23,741 bases of DNA from an uncultured Clostridia bacterium (GCA_945936265.1 CAMETB010000005.1:1-23741), one strand, 5' to 3'; positions 1 through 8,135 are shown, counted from the stretch's first letter. Notes: generated from the sequence alone by a model not told the origin. A program made the numbers and translations.

Positions 1-49
1 GTTCGACGTTTTCATAGTCGAGACTGCTGTGATCTATCTTTTCACTCAT
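1..49 (-). CDS. gyrA: DNA gyrase subunit A, N-terminal fragment (partial)
   Basis: Only the first 16 codons lie in the window (MSEKIDHSSLDYENVE); the gene continues past base 1. The ATG at 49-47 follows an AAGGAGAG ribosome binding site that overlaps the gyrB stop codon, so the two genes are in one operon with a 14-bp gap. The peptide alone does not identify the family. The call rests on position: gyrA follows gyrB directly in the conserved origin cluster of Gram-positive bacteria. GyrA would be the breakage-reunion subunit of DNA gyrase (A2B2). Confidence 0.7.
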   Translation of the reverse strand, partial: MSEKIDHSSLDYENVE

Positions 50-63
50 TTCCGTTACTCTCC

Positions 64-1983
64 TTAAATATCGAGATTCTTGACGAATTTAGCGTTCTTT
101 TCGATAAATTCGCGCCTCGGGTCAACCTTGTCTCCCATAAGAAGCGAGAATATTTCGTCGCATCTCATGGCGTCCCCTATTTCGACTTTTATTATGGTGC
201 GCTTTTCGGGGTCCATTGTCGTCTCCCAGAGCTGTTCTTTGTCCATCTCTCCGAGACCTTTGTATCTCTCTGCCTGTCCGCCGCCGAACTCCTCGAGGAT
301 TTTATCCCTCTCCTCGTCGGAGAACGCATATTTTTCCTGTTTTCCTTTTGTTACTTTATAAAGCGGGGGTTTGGCTAAGAATATGTGGCCGTCCTCTATG
401 AGCTGTCTCATATGACGGAAGAAGAACGTGAGCAGAAGCACCTGTATGTGCGAGCCGTCAACGTCGGCATCCGCCATTATTATTATCTTGCCGTAGCGGA
501 GTTTTTCTGAGTTGAACTCCTCTCCGATACCGCAGCCGAGAGCCTGTATTATAGGTATTAAGGACTCGTTTGAGTAAACCTTGTCAAGACGGCTCTTTTC
601 AACGTTTAATACCTTACCTCTCATGGGGAGAATTGCCTGGAACCTACTGTCCCTTGCGTCCTTTGCGCTTCCTCCTGCGGAGTCTCCCTCTACAAGAAAC
701 AATTCGGTATATTCCATTCTTCTGTCCTGGCAGTCGGAGAGTTTTCCGGGCAGCGTGGAGCCTTCAAAAACTCCCTTTCTTCTTGCAAGTTCCCTTGCCT
801 TTCTTGCCGCCTCTCTCGCTCTTGACGCCGCACATGCCTTGTCTATTATAAGCCTTGCCGTGTCGGGATTTTCCTCGTAGAACTCGGAGAGTTTTTCGGT
901 TACTATGTTATCGACGATGGGTCTTATCTCGCTGTTGCCGAGTTTTGCTTTCGTCTGGCTCTCAAACTGTGCGTCGGGGAGTTTTACCGAAACTACCGCC
1001 GTAAGACCTTCCCGCACGTCCTCGCCCGAGAGATTTTTGTCGGCGTCCTTTAAGTAGCCGAGCTTTCTTGCATAGGTATTTGTTACCTTGGTTATCGCGT
1101 TTTTGAAACCGACCTCGTGGGTACCGCCGTCAATTGTTGACATGTTGTTTGCAAACGTTACTATCGACTCGGTATAAGTGTCGTTATACTGCATTGCAAC
1201 CTCGGCGGTTATATCTCCCTTTTCGGCTTTCATGTATATGACGTTGTCGTGTATCATCGTTGCGTGTTTCAAGGAGTTTATATACTCGACGAACTGACTG
1301 ATACCGCCCTCGTAGCAAAGATCCTCTTCCCTCGGCTCCTCGCCTCTCTCATCGCGGAAAACTATCTGTATTCCGGCGTTTAAGAACGCCTGCTCCCTGA
1401 GCCTTATAAGGAGCGTTTCGTAATCGAAAACGGTTTCTTCAAATATTTCTCCGTCGGGCTTGAAACGGACGTACAGACCGTGTCTGCCCTCGGGTGCGTC
1501 GCCCACACAGGCAAAGGGGCGAACTACCTTCCCTTTTTCAAATCTCTCCGTGTACATTTTCCCGTCGTGGCAGTTTTCAACCTCGAGCCATTCAGAAAGA
1601 GCGTTTACGACAGACGCTCCGACGCCGTGAAGTCCTCCGGATATCTTATATCCGCCGCCGCCGAATTTTCCTCCCGCGTGCAGAACAAGAAATACGACTT
1701 CAAGCGTAGGCGTCCCGGTCTTTGGGTTTATTCCGGCAGGCACTCCTCGTCCGTTATCCTTTACGGAAACGCTGCCGTCAGGCAGAAGCGTTACCTCTAT
1801 TCTGTCACAGTATCCCGCCATTGCCTCGTCTATCGAGTTATCGACTATTTCATATACAAGGTGATGAAGTCCTCTCTGCGATGTCGTTCCGATATACATT
1901 CCGGGGCGCTTTCTTACCGCCTCCAAGCCCTCGAGGACCTGAATTTGATTGTCGTCGTAAACCTTTTCAACTTTGTTTTCCAT
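64..1983 (-). CDS. gyrB: DNA gyrase subunit B
   Basis: ATPase subunit of the type II topoisomerase that introduces negative supercoils using ATP. The N-terminal GHKL ATPase domain shows the catalytic Glu45 in YEIVDNSIDEA (Asn49 binds Mg), the DNGRG turn at about 76-80 and GGLHGVG at about 116-122. The transducer domain follows, with the QTKAKLGN loop near 343-350. The TOPRIM domain has EGDSAGG from Glu432 and the metal-binding DADVD at about 505-509. The C-terminal YKGLGEMD and MDPEKRT signatures are present. The length of 639 residues is normal for Gram-positive GyrB. The start has AAGGAG seven bases upstream. It lies 33 bp after remB and 14 bp before gyrA. No defect is seen. Confidence 0.98.
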   Translation of the reverse strand: MENKVEKVYDDNQIQVLEGLEAVRKRPGMYIGTTSQRGLHHLVYEIVDNSIDEAMAGYCDRIEVTLLPDGSVSVKDNGRGVPAGINPKTGTPTLEVVFLVLHAGGKFGGGGYKISGGLHGVGASVVNALSEWLEVENCHDGKMYTERFEKGKVVRPFACVGDAPEGRHGLYVRFKPDGEIFEETVFDYETLLIRLREQAFLNAGIQIVFRDERGEEPREEDLCYEGGISQFVEYINSLKHATMIHDNVIYMKAEKGDITAEVAMQYNDTYTESIVTFANNMSTIDGGTHEVGFKNAITKVTNTYARKLGYLKDADKNLSGEDVREGLTAVVSVKLPDAQFESQTKAKLGNSEIRPIVDNIVTEKLSEFYEENPDTARLIIDKACAASRAREAARKARELARRKGVFEGSTLPGKLSDCQDRRMEYTELFLVEGDSAGGSAKDARDSRFQAILPMRGKVLNVEKSRLDKVYSNESLIPIIQALGCGIGEEFNSEKLRYGKIIIMADADVDGSHIQVLLLTFFFRHMRQLIEDGHIFLAKPPLYKVTKGKQEKYAFSDEERDKILEEFGGGQAERYKGLGEMDKEQLWETTMDPEKRTIIKVEIGDAMRCDEIFSLLMGDKVDPRREFIEKNAKFVKNLDI

Positions 1984-2016
1984 TTCATTTCTCCTTCACT
2001 TTGAAATGCTTTTGTT

Positions 2017-2244
2017 TTACTGCCTGTAAACCGACGTATTGAACGGAGAGAGATATATTTTTCCCCCGTCGGTTATAATAAACGATTTGGGTATATCGTC
2101 GCAAAGCAACTCGACCCTGCCCTCTTTTTCGGCTTTTGCGAGAAATTTTCTCGTATATACCGACACCGTCGAGGAGTCGAGGTCAAAAGCTGCGACAATG
2201 TCTTTTTTTCTTATAACGGTGTTTTTGCCTATATAAACATACAT
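2017..2244 (-). CDS. remB: DUF370 protein, RemB/YaaB-like regulator
   Basis: A 75-residue protein of the DUF370 family, beginning MYVYIGKNTVIRKKDIVAAF and containing the IPKSFIITDGGKIYLSPF core typical of RemB (YaaB). RemA is a DNA-binding regulator of matrix genes in Bacillus; RemB is its less studied relative and lies between recF and gyrB in Bacillus too. The order here is identical, which supports the assignment. The start lies one base after the recF stop with only a weak AAAGG site upstream, so translation is probably coupled to recF. Its function in this organism is unknown. Confidence 0.88.
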   Translation of the reverse strand: MYVYIGKNTVIRKKDIVAAFDLDSSTVSVYTRKFLAKAEKEGRVELLCDDIPKSFIITDGGKIYLSPFNTSVYRQ

Positions 2245-2245
2245 T

Positions 2246-3397
2246 TTACTGTACCTTTTCTGAAACGGCTTTCTGCGCGGATTTTTTGTTTCTGCGATAC
2301 TTTACTCTGCCACCCTCTATATTTATGAAAGAGACGCCTTTTGACGCGCAGAAAAGCGATCTTTCACAGCAGGTTATAATAACCTGACGGTTGCTTATGT
2401 TGGAGAGGATATACTTTTTTCTTGTTCTGTCGAGTTCGGACAAGACGTCGTCGAGCAGAAATACGGGATATTCACCCGTCTCCTCCCTGCTTATCTCACC
2501 CTCGGCAAGTTTCATGGCGAGTGCAAAAGATCTTGTCTGCCCCTGTGACGCGTAATACCTTGCGTCTTTACCGTTTAAGTCTGTTTCAAGATCGTCCTTG
2601 TGTATACCGTAAAGAGTTGCGCCGTACTTTATCTCCTTATCAACGTTTTCCGTAAGGAGCGAAAGATACTTTTTCTCTGCCGCCTCTTTCTTTATACCCT
2701 CTTTCCACCCGTCAGACTCGTACTTTATTTTCGGCTCTTCACTGCCCGATGTCATCTCCGAAAAAAATTTCTTTACCCAGACATCGAGTTTTTTGACATA
2801 TTCATATCTCATAAGAGCAATATCGGCGCAGAGAGAGGAAAGTTGCGAGGAATAAACACCTAACATATCTTTATAATTTTCTCTTGACTCCGGCGACATT
2901 TTAAGTATCGCGTTCCTTTGCTCCATAACCGTATTGTATCGCGACAGCATTTTTATATAAACCGGTCTGAGCTGCGATATTGCAATATCAAGAAACCTGC
3001 GCCGCACCGACGGAGAGTCGTTTATTATCCCGAGGTGCGACGGGCAGAAAAGCACCGCGCGGAAATCTCCTATTATATCGGAAATACGCTCCGCCTTTAC
3101 TCTGTTTTTATAAAAAATCTTTTTCGAGGTTTTCTGTATCTCGGCGCCCATTTCGGTATCCGTACCGCCCTTTTCAAAAAAGAGTTTCACATACGATATA
3201 TCCTTGCCGAACTTTATAAGTTCCTTATCCTTTGCGGCACGAAAACCTTTGCCCCTTGCAAAGAGATAAATTCCCTCGACTATATTCGTCTTTCCCTGGG
3301 CATTTTCGCCCCATATCACGTTTATACCGTCCGAAAAAGATATTTCTTCGCTTTCTATATTGCGAAAATCGGTAAATTCGACTTTCTTTATTTTCAT
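2246..3397 (-). CDS. recF: DNA replication and repair protein RecF
   Basis: SMC-like ATPase that loads RecA onto gapped DNA with RecO and RecR. The Walker A motif GENAQGKT is at residues 30-37, the ABC signature region SQGQTRS at 284-290, and Walker B LLDDVLSELD at 314-323. The length of 383 residues is slightly above the usual 360-370, through a basic C-terminal tail. The start overlaps the dnaN stop by one base (TGATG), so it is translationally coupled to the clamp gene. The small S4-domain gene (yaaA/rlbA) that often sits between dnaN and recF in Firmicutes is absent. Confidence 0.97.
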   Translation of the reverse strand: MKIKKVEFTDFRNIESEEISFSDGINVIWGENAQGKTNIVEGIYLFARGKGFRAAKDKELIKFGKDISYVKLFFEKGGTDTEMGAEIQKTSKKIFYKNRVKAERISDIIGDFRAVLFCPSHLGIINDSPSVRRRFLDIAISQLRPVYIKMLSRYNTVMEQRNAILKMSPESRENYKDMLGVYSSQLSSLCADIALMRYEYVKKLDVWVKKFFSEMTSGSEEPKIKYESDGWKEGIKKEAAEKKYLSLLTENVDKEIKYGATLYGIHKDDLETDLNGKDARYYASQGQTRSFALAMKLAEGEISREETGEYPVFLLDDVLSELDRTRKKYILSNISNRQVIITCCERSLFCASKGVSFINIEGGRVKYRRNKKSAQKAVSEKVQ

Positions 3398-4545
3398 CAG
3401 TTGTTCATTCTTACCGGCATTACGAAATATGTCGTTTTTCCGTCCTTTGTGTCAAGCGGCTCTATTGTAACGCCCATCAAGGGATTTACAAAAGACAACT
3501 TTACGTCTCCGTCGGGGCATACTTTTAATGCGTCGAGCAAAAATCTGCAATTAAATCCTATCGTTATCTCCGATGTTCCCTCTTTTTTCATTTCTACTTC
3601 GTCGAAAACATTGCCGTTTGCCGATGTTGTGGAAATTGAAAACTTATCGTCTATTGTAAACTTGACATAGGAACGTATAGTGCCTGCCAGTCTGTCCTCG
3701 ACTATAAGCGAGCTTCTCTCAAGCGCACCTCTTAACTCCTGCGCCTTGACGGTGGTTTCTATCAGATGCGTTTTCGGCAGAATTCTGTTATAGTCTATAT
3801 ATTCTGAGTCTATTATCTTTGAGAAGAACACAAACGCGCCTATTTTAAATATGACATATCTTCTCATAAGGCGTATTTCCATATCGTCCTCTGTGTCCTT
3901 CACCATTTTGAGTATTTCGGCAAGGGTTTTACCGGGGACTATAAACTTCACGTTGAGCGACGAGGAGGTATCTCTGCTCTTATTTACAAGCTCGGCGGTA
4001 GTTTCGCTTATGGCAAGGCGGTTACCGTCACAGGCGACGGCTGTGAGTTCGTCTCCGCTTATTTTGAAAAACGCACCGTTAAAAACAGGTCTTGAATCAT
4101 TCTGCCCTACCGCAAAGAATATCTTGTTTACTATATTTCTGAAAAGGTACTGAGGAATAAGAAAACCTTTATCTCCCATCAGATCCGGCAGGGACGGAAA
4201 ATCATTGCCGGGCAGAGCCTTTATTTCAAAATGGGAAAGACCGGACTCTATTATGGTTTTATAAGACTCGTCGACGGAAATTTTCATTTTTCCCTGCGGC
4301 ATGGCTTTTACTATCTGAAGGAGTTTCTGTGCGTTTATTATGCAAACGCCCGCTTCTTCGACTTCACAGTCTATATAGGTCCTCATTCCTTTTTCAAGGT
4401 CGTATGACTGTATCATACATTTTTCATCGTAGTTGCATGTCAGATGTATTCCCTCGATAGACGGCATGGTGTTTTTTCCGGATACCGTATACATTGCGGG
4501 AATAAGAGCGGATAAAAGAATATCCTTGTCAAAAACGGCTATCAT
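3397..4545 (-). CDS. dnaN: DNA polymerase III sliding clamp (beta subunit)
   Basis: The beta clamp is a ring-shaped dimer of three-domain subunits that holds the replicative polymerase on DNA. The protein of 382 residues is slightly longer than the usual 366-378. Family features include LPGNDFPSLPDL in the N-terminal third, ACDGNRLAISE in the middle domain, and the C-terminal YFVMPVRM that corresponds to the usual YLILPMR ending. The start is preceded by GGGAGGG. It lies directly beside the AT-rich part of the origin and overlaps recF by one base. No strong promoter of its own is obvious between dnaA and dnaN, so read-through from dnaA is likely. Confidence 0.97.
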   Translation of the reverse strand: MIAVFDKDILLSALIPAMYTVSGKNTMPSIEGIHLTCNYDEKCMIQSYDLEKGMRTYIDCEVEEAGVCIINAQKLLQIVKAMPQGKMKISVDESYKTIIESGLSHFEIKALPGNDFPSLPDLMGDKGFLIPQYLFRNIVNKIFFAVGQNDSRPVFNGAFFKISGDELTAVACDGNRLAISETTAELVNKSRDTSSSLNVKFIVPGKTLAEILKMVKDTEDDMEIRLMRRYVIFKIGAFVFFSKIIDSEYIDYNRILPKTHLIETTVKAQELRGALERSSLIVEDRLAGTIRSYVKFTIDDKFSISTTSANGNVFDEVEMKKEGTSEITIGFNCRFLLDALKVCPDGDVKLSFVNPLMGVTIEPLDTKDGKTTYFVMPVRMNN

Positions 4546-4600
4546 AAAAAGCCCTCCCTTTTCTTATTAATTCTTTTAAATAAATTAAATATCCTTTTTC

Positions 4601-4617
4601 AGTAGTAGTAGCAGTAG
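4601..4617 (+). promoter_or_regulatory. DnaA-trio-like TAG repeat
   Basis: AGTAGTAGTAGCAGTAG lies between an AT-rich tract and a G-rich block, 13 bases from the first GTGGAAAA box. Read 3' to 5' from the box side it gives GAT-GAC-GAT-GAT-GAT. The DnaA-trio consensus is repeated 3'-(G/A)AT-5', where DnaA binds single strands during origin opening. Confidence 0.68.
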
Positions 4618-4778
4618 GGGGCGACGAAAAAGTGGAAAAGTTTTCTGACCCCCGTAAACGCTGAATTTTAAACGCTGAAAAATCAACATTTCGGTGTTAA
4701 TAAAAAGTGGAAAAATATTTTAGACATTTGCCTCGGATTTTCTTGAAATCACCGTGCTTTTTCAACCTTGAATCAACA

Positions 4779-4802
4779 GGTGGAAAAAACATATGTGGAA
4801 AA
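4779..4802 (+). promoter_or_regulatory. Pair of DnaA-box-like sites
   Basis: Two boxes face the same way 15 bp apart: GGTGGAAAA at 4779-4787 and TGTGGAAAA at 4794-4802. The second differs from the standard TGTGGATAA at one base. These are the closest-spaced of the four boxes in the dnaA-dnaN gap. Confidence 0.6.
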
Positions 4803-4878
4803 TTCTTAAAAAGCCTTGCTGTGCAAGGAATAAATGCAATGTTGAAAAAATGTGAAAAAGTATATGATGAAAAAATAT

Positions 4879-6276
4879 TTACTGACCGGTTACTTCTCTT
4901 ATGGCGTCCTTTACTTCCATTGCAAACGACGAGTCTTTTTCCATCTCTTCCTTTACGAAATTTTCACTTGAAATAACCGTCGTTCTGTCTCTGTTCAGCG
5001 CCTTTCCTACCTGCGCCTGTGAGAGTGAAGTTGTCGTCCTTGCAATATATACGCAAACGTGGCGGGCTATTGCCACTTCCTTGTTTCTCTTGCTTGAGAG
5101 AATATCTTCTCTCGTAACTCCGAACTTTTTGGATACGGCAAAGATAATATTGTCCATCTTTTGAGTGTCGGACTCTTTAAGCGGGATAAATTCTTTTATG
5201 GCGTTTTTGACTCTCTCTATATCGAGCTCACCGCCCTCGAGCAACTGTATTGCGCCGAGCTTTTTGATAACTCCTTCAAGCTGTCTTATAGATGTGGTTA
5301 TGTTCTCTGCAAGAAATTTAAGAACATCCGGTGCAAGAAACAGATTGTTCTGTTTTGCTTTCTGCTGAAGAATTGCAAGCCTCAGGTCAAAATCGGGAAG
5401 TTGTATATCGCATATAATTCCCGACATAAATCTTGTGCGCAGCCTGTCCTCAAGAGTTTTCATCTCGTTTGGGGAACGGTCGGAGGTGAGAATTATCTGC
5501 TTATTATCCTCGTATATTGCGTTGAATGTATTGAAAAGTTCCTCCTGCGTCGATATGCGCCCTGCGACAAACTGAATATCGTCTATCAGTAAAATATCGG
5601 ATTTTCTGTATTTTTCGCGGAACTGCATATTTGTTTTTTTCTGAAGTGAGTCTATTAACTGATTTGTAAATTCCTCGCCTTTTACATATGTTATCTTCTT
5701 GTCCGGATAGGAGTGGGATATACTGTTTGTTATTGCGTAAAGAAGATGGGTTTTTCCAACGCCGCTCGGACCGTATATAAAGAGAGGGTTGTATGTGTTT
5801 TTCTTCTCCGGATGATCATAGTCTCTTGCGGCTATTGCCGTTGCCATTGCAAACGCAAACTTATTTGACGAGCCGACTATAAAGTTTTCAAATGTGTATT
5901 CGGATCTGTAATCTCCAGGAATATCTATTTTTGAGCCGTCCTTTGAATAAACCGTTTCTCCGTCTTCGATTTTTTTGAAATTTTCTATATTTCCCGCAGA
6001 GAGATCAACCTCGCCGTGCTCGCTTGAATAGACGACCGCCTCGACTCTGTAACCGAGGATGTTTTCAAGGCAGTCTTCGATTTCCTTTGAAAATTTATTC
6101 ATTATTATTTTTTTCTTCATATCGGTAGGAGAGACGAAAACCGCCTCTTTATCATCTATCGAGATAAGTTTCAGATCTCCGAACCACAAATTGACCGCCG
6201 TGTCGGAATGGGTTTTTGAAAAGGCGTTTATAATGCATGAGCGTATGACTTCGAGGTCGATATTGTTAAAATCCAT
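4879..6276 (-). CDS. dnaA: Chromosomal replication initiator protein DnaA
   Basis: DnaA binds origin boxes, forms an ATP-dependent filament and opens the duplex. There is an N-terminal interaction domain at about 1-85 and a variable linker to about 125. The AAA+ domain shows Walker A GPSGVGKT at 169-176, Walker B LLIDDIQF at 229-236, sensor 1 LTSDRSP at 263-269 and sensor 2 RQLEG from Arg331. Domain IV has its helix-turn-helix at about 401-437. The length of 465 residues is normal. The recognition segment reads NRDRTTV (428-434), where the family normally has GRDHTTV; the position that is His434 in E. coli is Arg431 here. GGAGGG precedes the start. The gene reads towards oriC and dnaN. Confidence 0.97.
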   Translation of the reverse strand: MDFNNIDLEVIRSCIINAFSKTHSDTAVNLWFGDLKLISIDDKEAVFVSPTDMKKKIIMNKFSKEIEDCLENILGYRVEAVVYSSEHGEVDLSAGNIENFKKIEDGETVYSKDGSKIDIPGDYRSEYTFENFIVGSSNKFAFAMATAIAARDYDHPEKKNTYNPLFIYGPSGVGKTHLLYAITNSISHSYPDKKITYVKGEEFTNQLIDSLQKKTNMQFREKYRKSDILLIDDIQFVAGRISTQEELFNTFNAIYEDNKQIILTSDRSPNEMKTLEDRLRTRFMSGIICDIQLPDFDLRLAILQQKAKQNNLFLAPDVLKFLAENITTSIRQLEGVIKKLGAIQLLEGGELDIERVKNAIKEFIPLKESDTQKMDNIIFAVSKKFGVTREDILSSKRNKEVAIARHVCVYIARTTTSLSQAQVGKALNRDRTTVISSENFVKEEMEKDSSFAMEVKDAIREVTGQ

Positions 6277-6323
6277 AAGCCCTCCGGGAGAAAAATAATT
6301 AAAAGTATAAACTATTCAATATA

Positions 6324-6352
6324 ATTATAGTATAAATATAATATTATGTCAA
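6324..6352 (-). promoter_or_regulatory. dnaA promoter, sigma-A type
   Basis: On the minus strand TTGACA (6352-6347) is followed by a 17-bp spacer and TATAAT (6329-6324), a perfect consensus, about 48 bp before the dnaA start. The gap from 6277 to 6567 is otherwise very AT-rich. No GTGGAAAA box is seen near this promoter, so autoregulation by DnaA is not evident here. Confidence 0.85.
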
Positions 6353-6514
6353 GAAAAATTTCAAATTTTGCTACTTATTTTATTAAATACACAAAATCCG
6401 TTTAAGCGATACGCTCTGCCGAAAAACAGGTAAAATAAATAAAAAATTTTATATCCGATTTTTTTGAACGGAAAAATATTTCAGAATTAAAAAAATGTGC
6501 GGGGAGTGTCTGTT

Positions 6515-6550
6515 AAAATAAAAACCGTCCGGAAAATTGCTTCCGGACGG
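6515..6550 (-). terminator. Rho-independent terminator after the SGNH hydrolase pair
   Basis: A perfect 10-bp stem (6525-6534 with 6541-6550, CCGTCCGGAA/TTCCGGACGG) has a six-base loop and is followed on the minus strand by TTTTTATTTT. It lies 18 bp beyond the stop of the gene at 6568. Confidence 0.9.
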
Positions 6551-6567
6551 AAAAATTTGAAATTTGC

Positions 6568-7287
6568 TTAAAGAACTTCTTTCGCTATTTTCTTTAATTT
6601 TGCGTTTATTTCGGGGTCTGTTCCCTGTGGCGCAAAGGTTACGTCCTCGGGATTTTTACCTGTGAAAAATTTGTACCATACGAGTGCGGCAAGATAACAT
6701 CCGTAGTCAAAGGAGAGGTGGAAACCGTCGCGCGTAATTGGCATTCCGCCGTGCGCTATATCAAACTCGGGCAATCTTCTTGCTCTTTGTACCGCATTGC
6801 CGACAGGTATTGTCGGCAAAGAGTGATTAGCTGCGGCAATAGCCGACGCCTCGATTATTTTTTCAAGCATTATATCGCTGTCGCACAGATAAGGCGGGAA
6901 ATAATCGTTGACGCTACCGTTTTCGTAAGACCAGGTGCGGTGGAACACTATTTTTGATGACGGGCACGTCTTTTTTACGAGGTCTGTAACCTCGGTAAGA
7001 TACGGCTCGTAGGTTTCGTACATTCCCGAAAAGGCGCTACCTTGCTGAACGGTGACATAGTCCCATTTTTCGCACAGCAACGCGTCGTATACCGATGTCT
7101 TTCCGATAGGCTCGCCGTCTTTCTGGTATTCATAGACATCTGCGTTTTTTGCTATGTTTTCCGCGTGCATTTTAAGTGAACAGCCGGGCACAAACAGATT
7201 TCTTGAAAAAAATTCTCCGTCAGACACCGCCTCAAGAAGTCTCGTTGCGTCCTGTGAAAAGCTATTTCCTATTGATAAAATTTTCAT
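6568..7287 (-). CDS. DUF4886 / SGNH-hydrolase-type protein, copy 1
   Basis: A 239-residue protein opening with ILSIGNSFSQDAT, the hallmark of DUF4886 proteins of the SGNH hydrolase fold. Ser9 in GNSFS fits the nucleophile. The C-terminal TRDGFH supplies Asp187 and His190 as the DxxH block, and HRTW at 116-119 is a further conserved block. Such enzymes are generally esterases, often acting on acylated sugars, but the substrate cannot be told. No signal peptide is visible, so it is probably cytoplasmic. It is about 80% identical to the next gene by eye, without gaps, so the two are a tandem duplication. The RBS is AAGGAAG. A terminator follows at 6515-6550. Confidence 0.83.
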   Translation of the reverse strand: MKILSIGNSFSQDATRLLEAVSDGEFFSRNLFVPGCSLKMHAENIAKNADVYEYQKDGEPIGKTSVYDALLCEKWDYVTVQQGSAFSGMYETYEPYLTEVTDLVKKTCPSSKIVFHRTWSYENGSVNDYFPPYLCDSDIMLEKIIEASAIAAANHSLPTIPVGNAVQRARRLPEFDIAHGGMPITRDGFHLSFDYGCYLAALVWYKFFTGKNPEDVTFAPQGTDPEINAKLKKIAKEVL

Positions 7288-7358
7288 TGTATTTCTTCCT
7301 TATGCTTTTGTATTTTTATGCGCTTTTTCCTTGGCATTTTCCTTGGATTTTTCGTAAA

Positions 7359-8078
7359 TCAAAGGACTTCTTTTGCTATCTTTTTGAGCTTTGCGTTTAT
7401 TTCGGGATCCGTTCCATGCGGCGCAAAAGCTACATCCTCGGGGTTTTTACCCGTGAAAAATCCGTACCAGACGAGTGATGCCAGGTATCTTCCGTAATCG
7501 AGCGAGAGATGGAAACCATCGCGCGTGATGGGCATTCCGCCGTGAGCAATATCAAATTCGGGCAATCTTCTTGCTCTTTGTACCGCATTGCCGACGGGTA
7601 TTACGCGGAGCATGTGTTTTGCTGCGGCGGCGGTTGACGCCTCTATTATCTTTTCAAGCATTATATCGCTGTCGCAAAGATAACGGGGAAAATCTCCGTG
7701 GGTACTGCCGTTTTCGTAAGCCCAGGTGCGATGGAACACTATTTTTGACGACGGGCTCGTCTTTTTTATAAAGTTTATGACCTCGGTAAGATACGGCTCA
7801 TAACTTTCGTATATTCCCGAAAAGCCGCTTACCTGCTGTACGGTGACATAGTCCCATTTTTCACGGAGCAACGCATCGTTTATCGAGGACATCCCGGTAG
7901 GCTCGGCATCCTTCTGATATTCGTAGTCGACGGCACATCTTGCTATGTTGCTCGCGTGTCTTTCAAGCGAACATCCGCCTATGTAGAGATTTCTTGAAAA
8001 GATTTCTCCGTTCGATACCGCTTCGAGATATCTCGATGCGTCCTGTGAAAAACTGTTACCGATCGATAAAATTTTCAT
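7359..8078 (-). CDS. DUF4886 / SGNH-hydrolase-type protein, copy 2
   Basis: Also 239 residues and colinear with copy 1, with GNSFSQDAS (Ser9) at the N-terminus and TRDGFHLS near residue 190. I count roughly 48 differences, mostly in the first two thirds, and the last third is nearly unchanged. The Ser, Asp and His motif residues are kept in both copies, so both are probably active. The divergent positions cluster around the block II loop (GGCSLERH) and residues 45-65, which may change the substrate. The RBS is AAGGAG, nine bases before the start. No clear promoter lies in the 57-bp gap upstream, so it is probably co-transcribed with the radical SAM gene. Confidence 0.83.
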   Translation of the reverse strand: MKILSIGNSFSQDASRYLEAVSNGEIFSRNLYIGGCSLERHASNIARCAVDYEYQKDAEPTGMSSINDALLREKWDYVTVQQVSGFSGIYESYEPYLTEVINFIKKTSPSSKIVFHRTWAYENGSTHGDFPRYLCDSDIMLEKIIEASTAAAAKHMLRVIPVGNAVQRARRLPEFDIAHGGMPITRDGFHLSLDYGRYLASLVWYGFFTGKNPEDVAFAPHGTDPEINAKLKKIAKEVL

Positions 8079-8135
8079 TGTATTTTCTCCTTGTATTCTC
8101 AGGCGCTCTGCGCCGTAACTATCACAATTTGTCTA

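Larger units (their letters stand above)
4546..4878. other. Probable chromosomal replication origin (oriC)
   Basis: This is the 333-bp gap between dnaA and dnaN, the classic origin site in Firmicutes. In order from dnaN: an AT-rich stretch at 4559-4599 (candidate unwinding element); TAG-TAG-TAG-CAG-TAG at 4603-4617, matching the 3'-GAT-5' repeats of a DnaA-trio; a G-rich block at 4617-4626; and four same-facing GTGGAAAA boxes at 4631-4639, 4706-4714, 4779-4787 and 4794-4802. A weaker TGTGAAAAA lies at 4851-4859. A direct repeat AAACGCTGAA lies at 4656-4665 and 4670-4679. The trio, GC block and box order matches the Bacillus basal unwinding system. The boxes lack the usual TGTGGATAA sequence. 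Function is inferred from layout. Confidence 0.82.

Noticed and set aside
1480..2004. A 174-codon open frame on the plus strand opposite gyrB
   Set aside because: It is antisense to the conserved GyrB N-terminal domain, has no RBS, and its translation shows no family; it is a shadow of gyrB codon use.
4546..4878. Standard DnaA boxes (TTATCCACA / TGTGGATAA)
   Set aside because: I looked on both strands and found none; only GTGGAAAA-type sites are present.
8102..8114. GGCGC-TCT-GCGCC hairpin after the radical SAM gene as a terminator
   Set aside because: The stem is only five base pairs and no T run follows on either strand.
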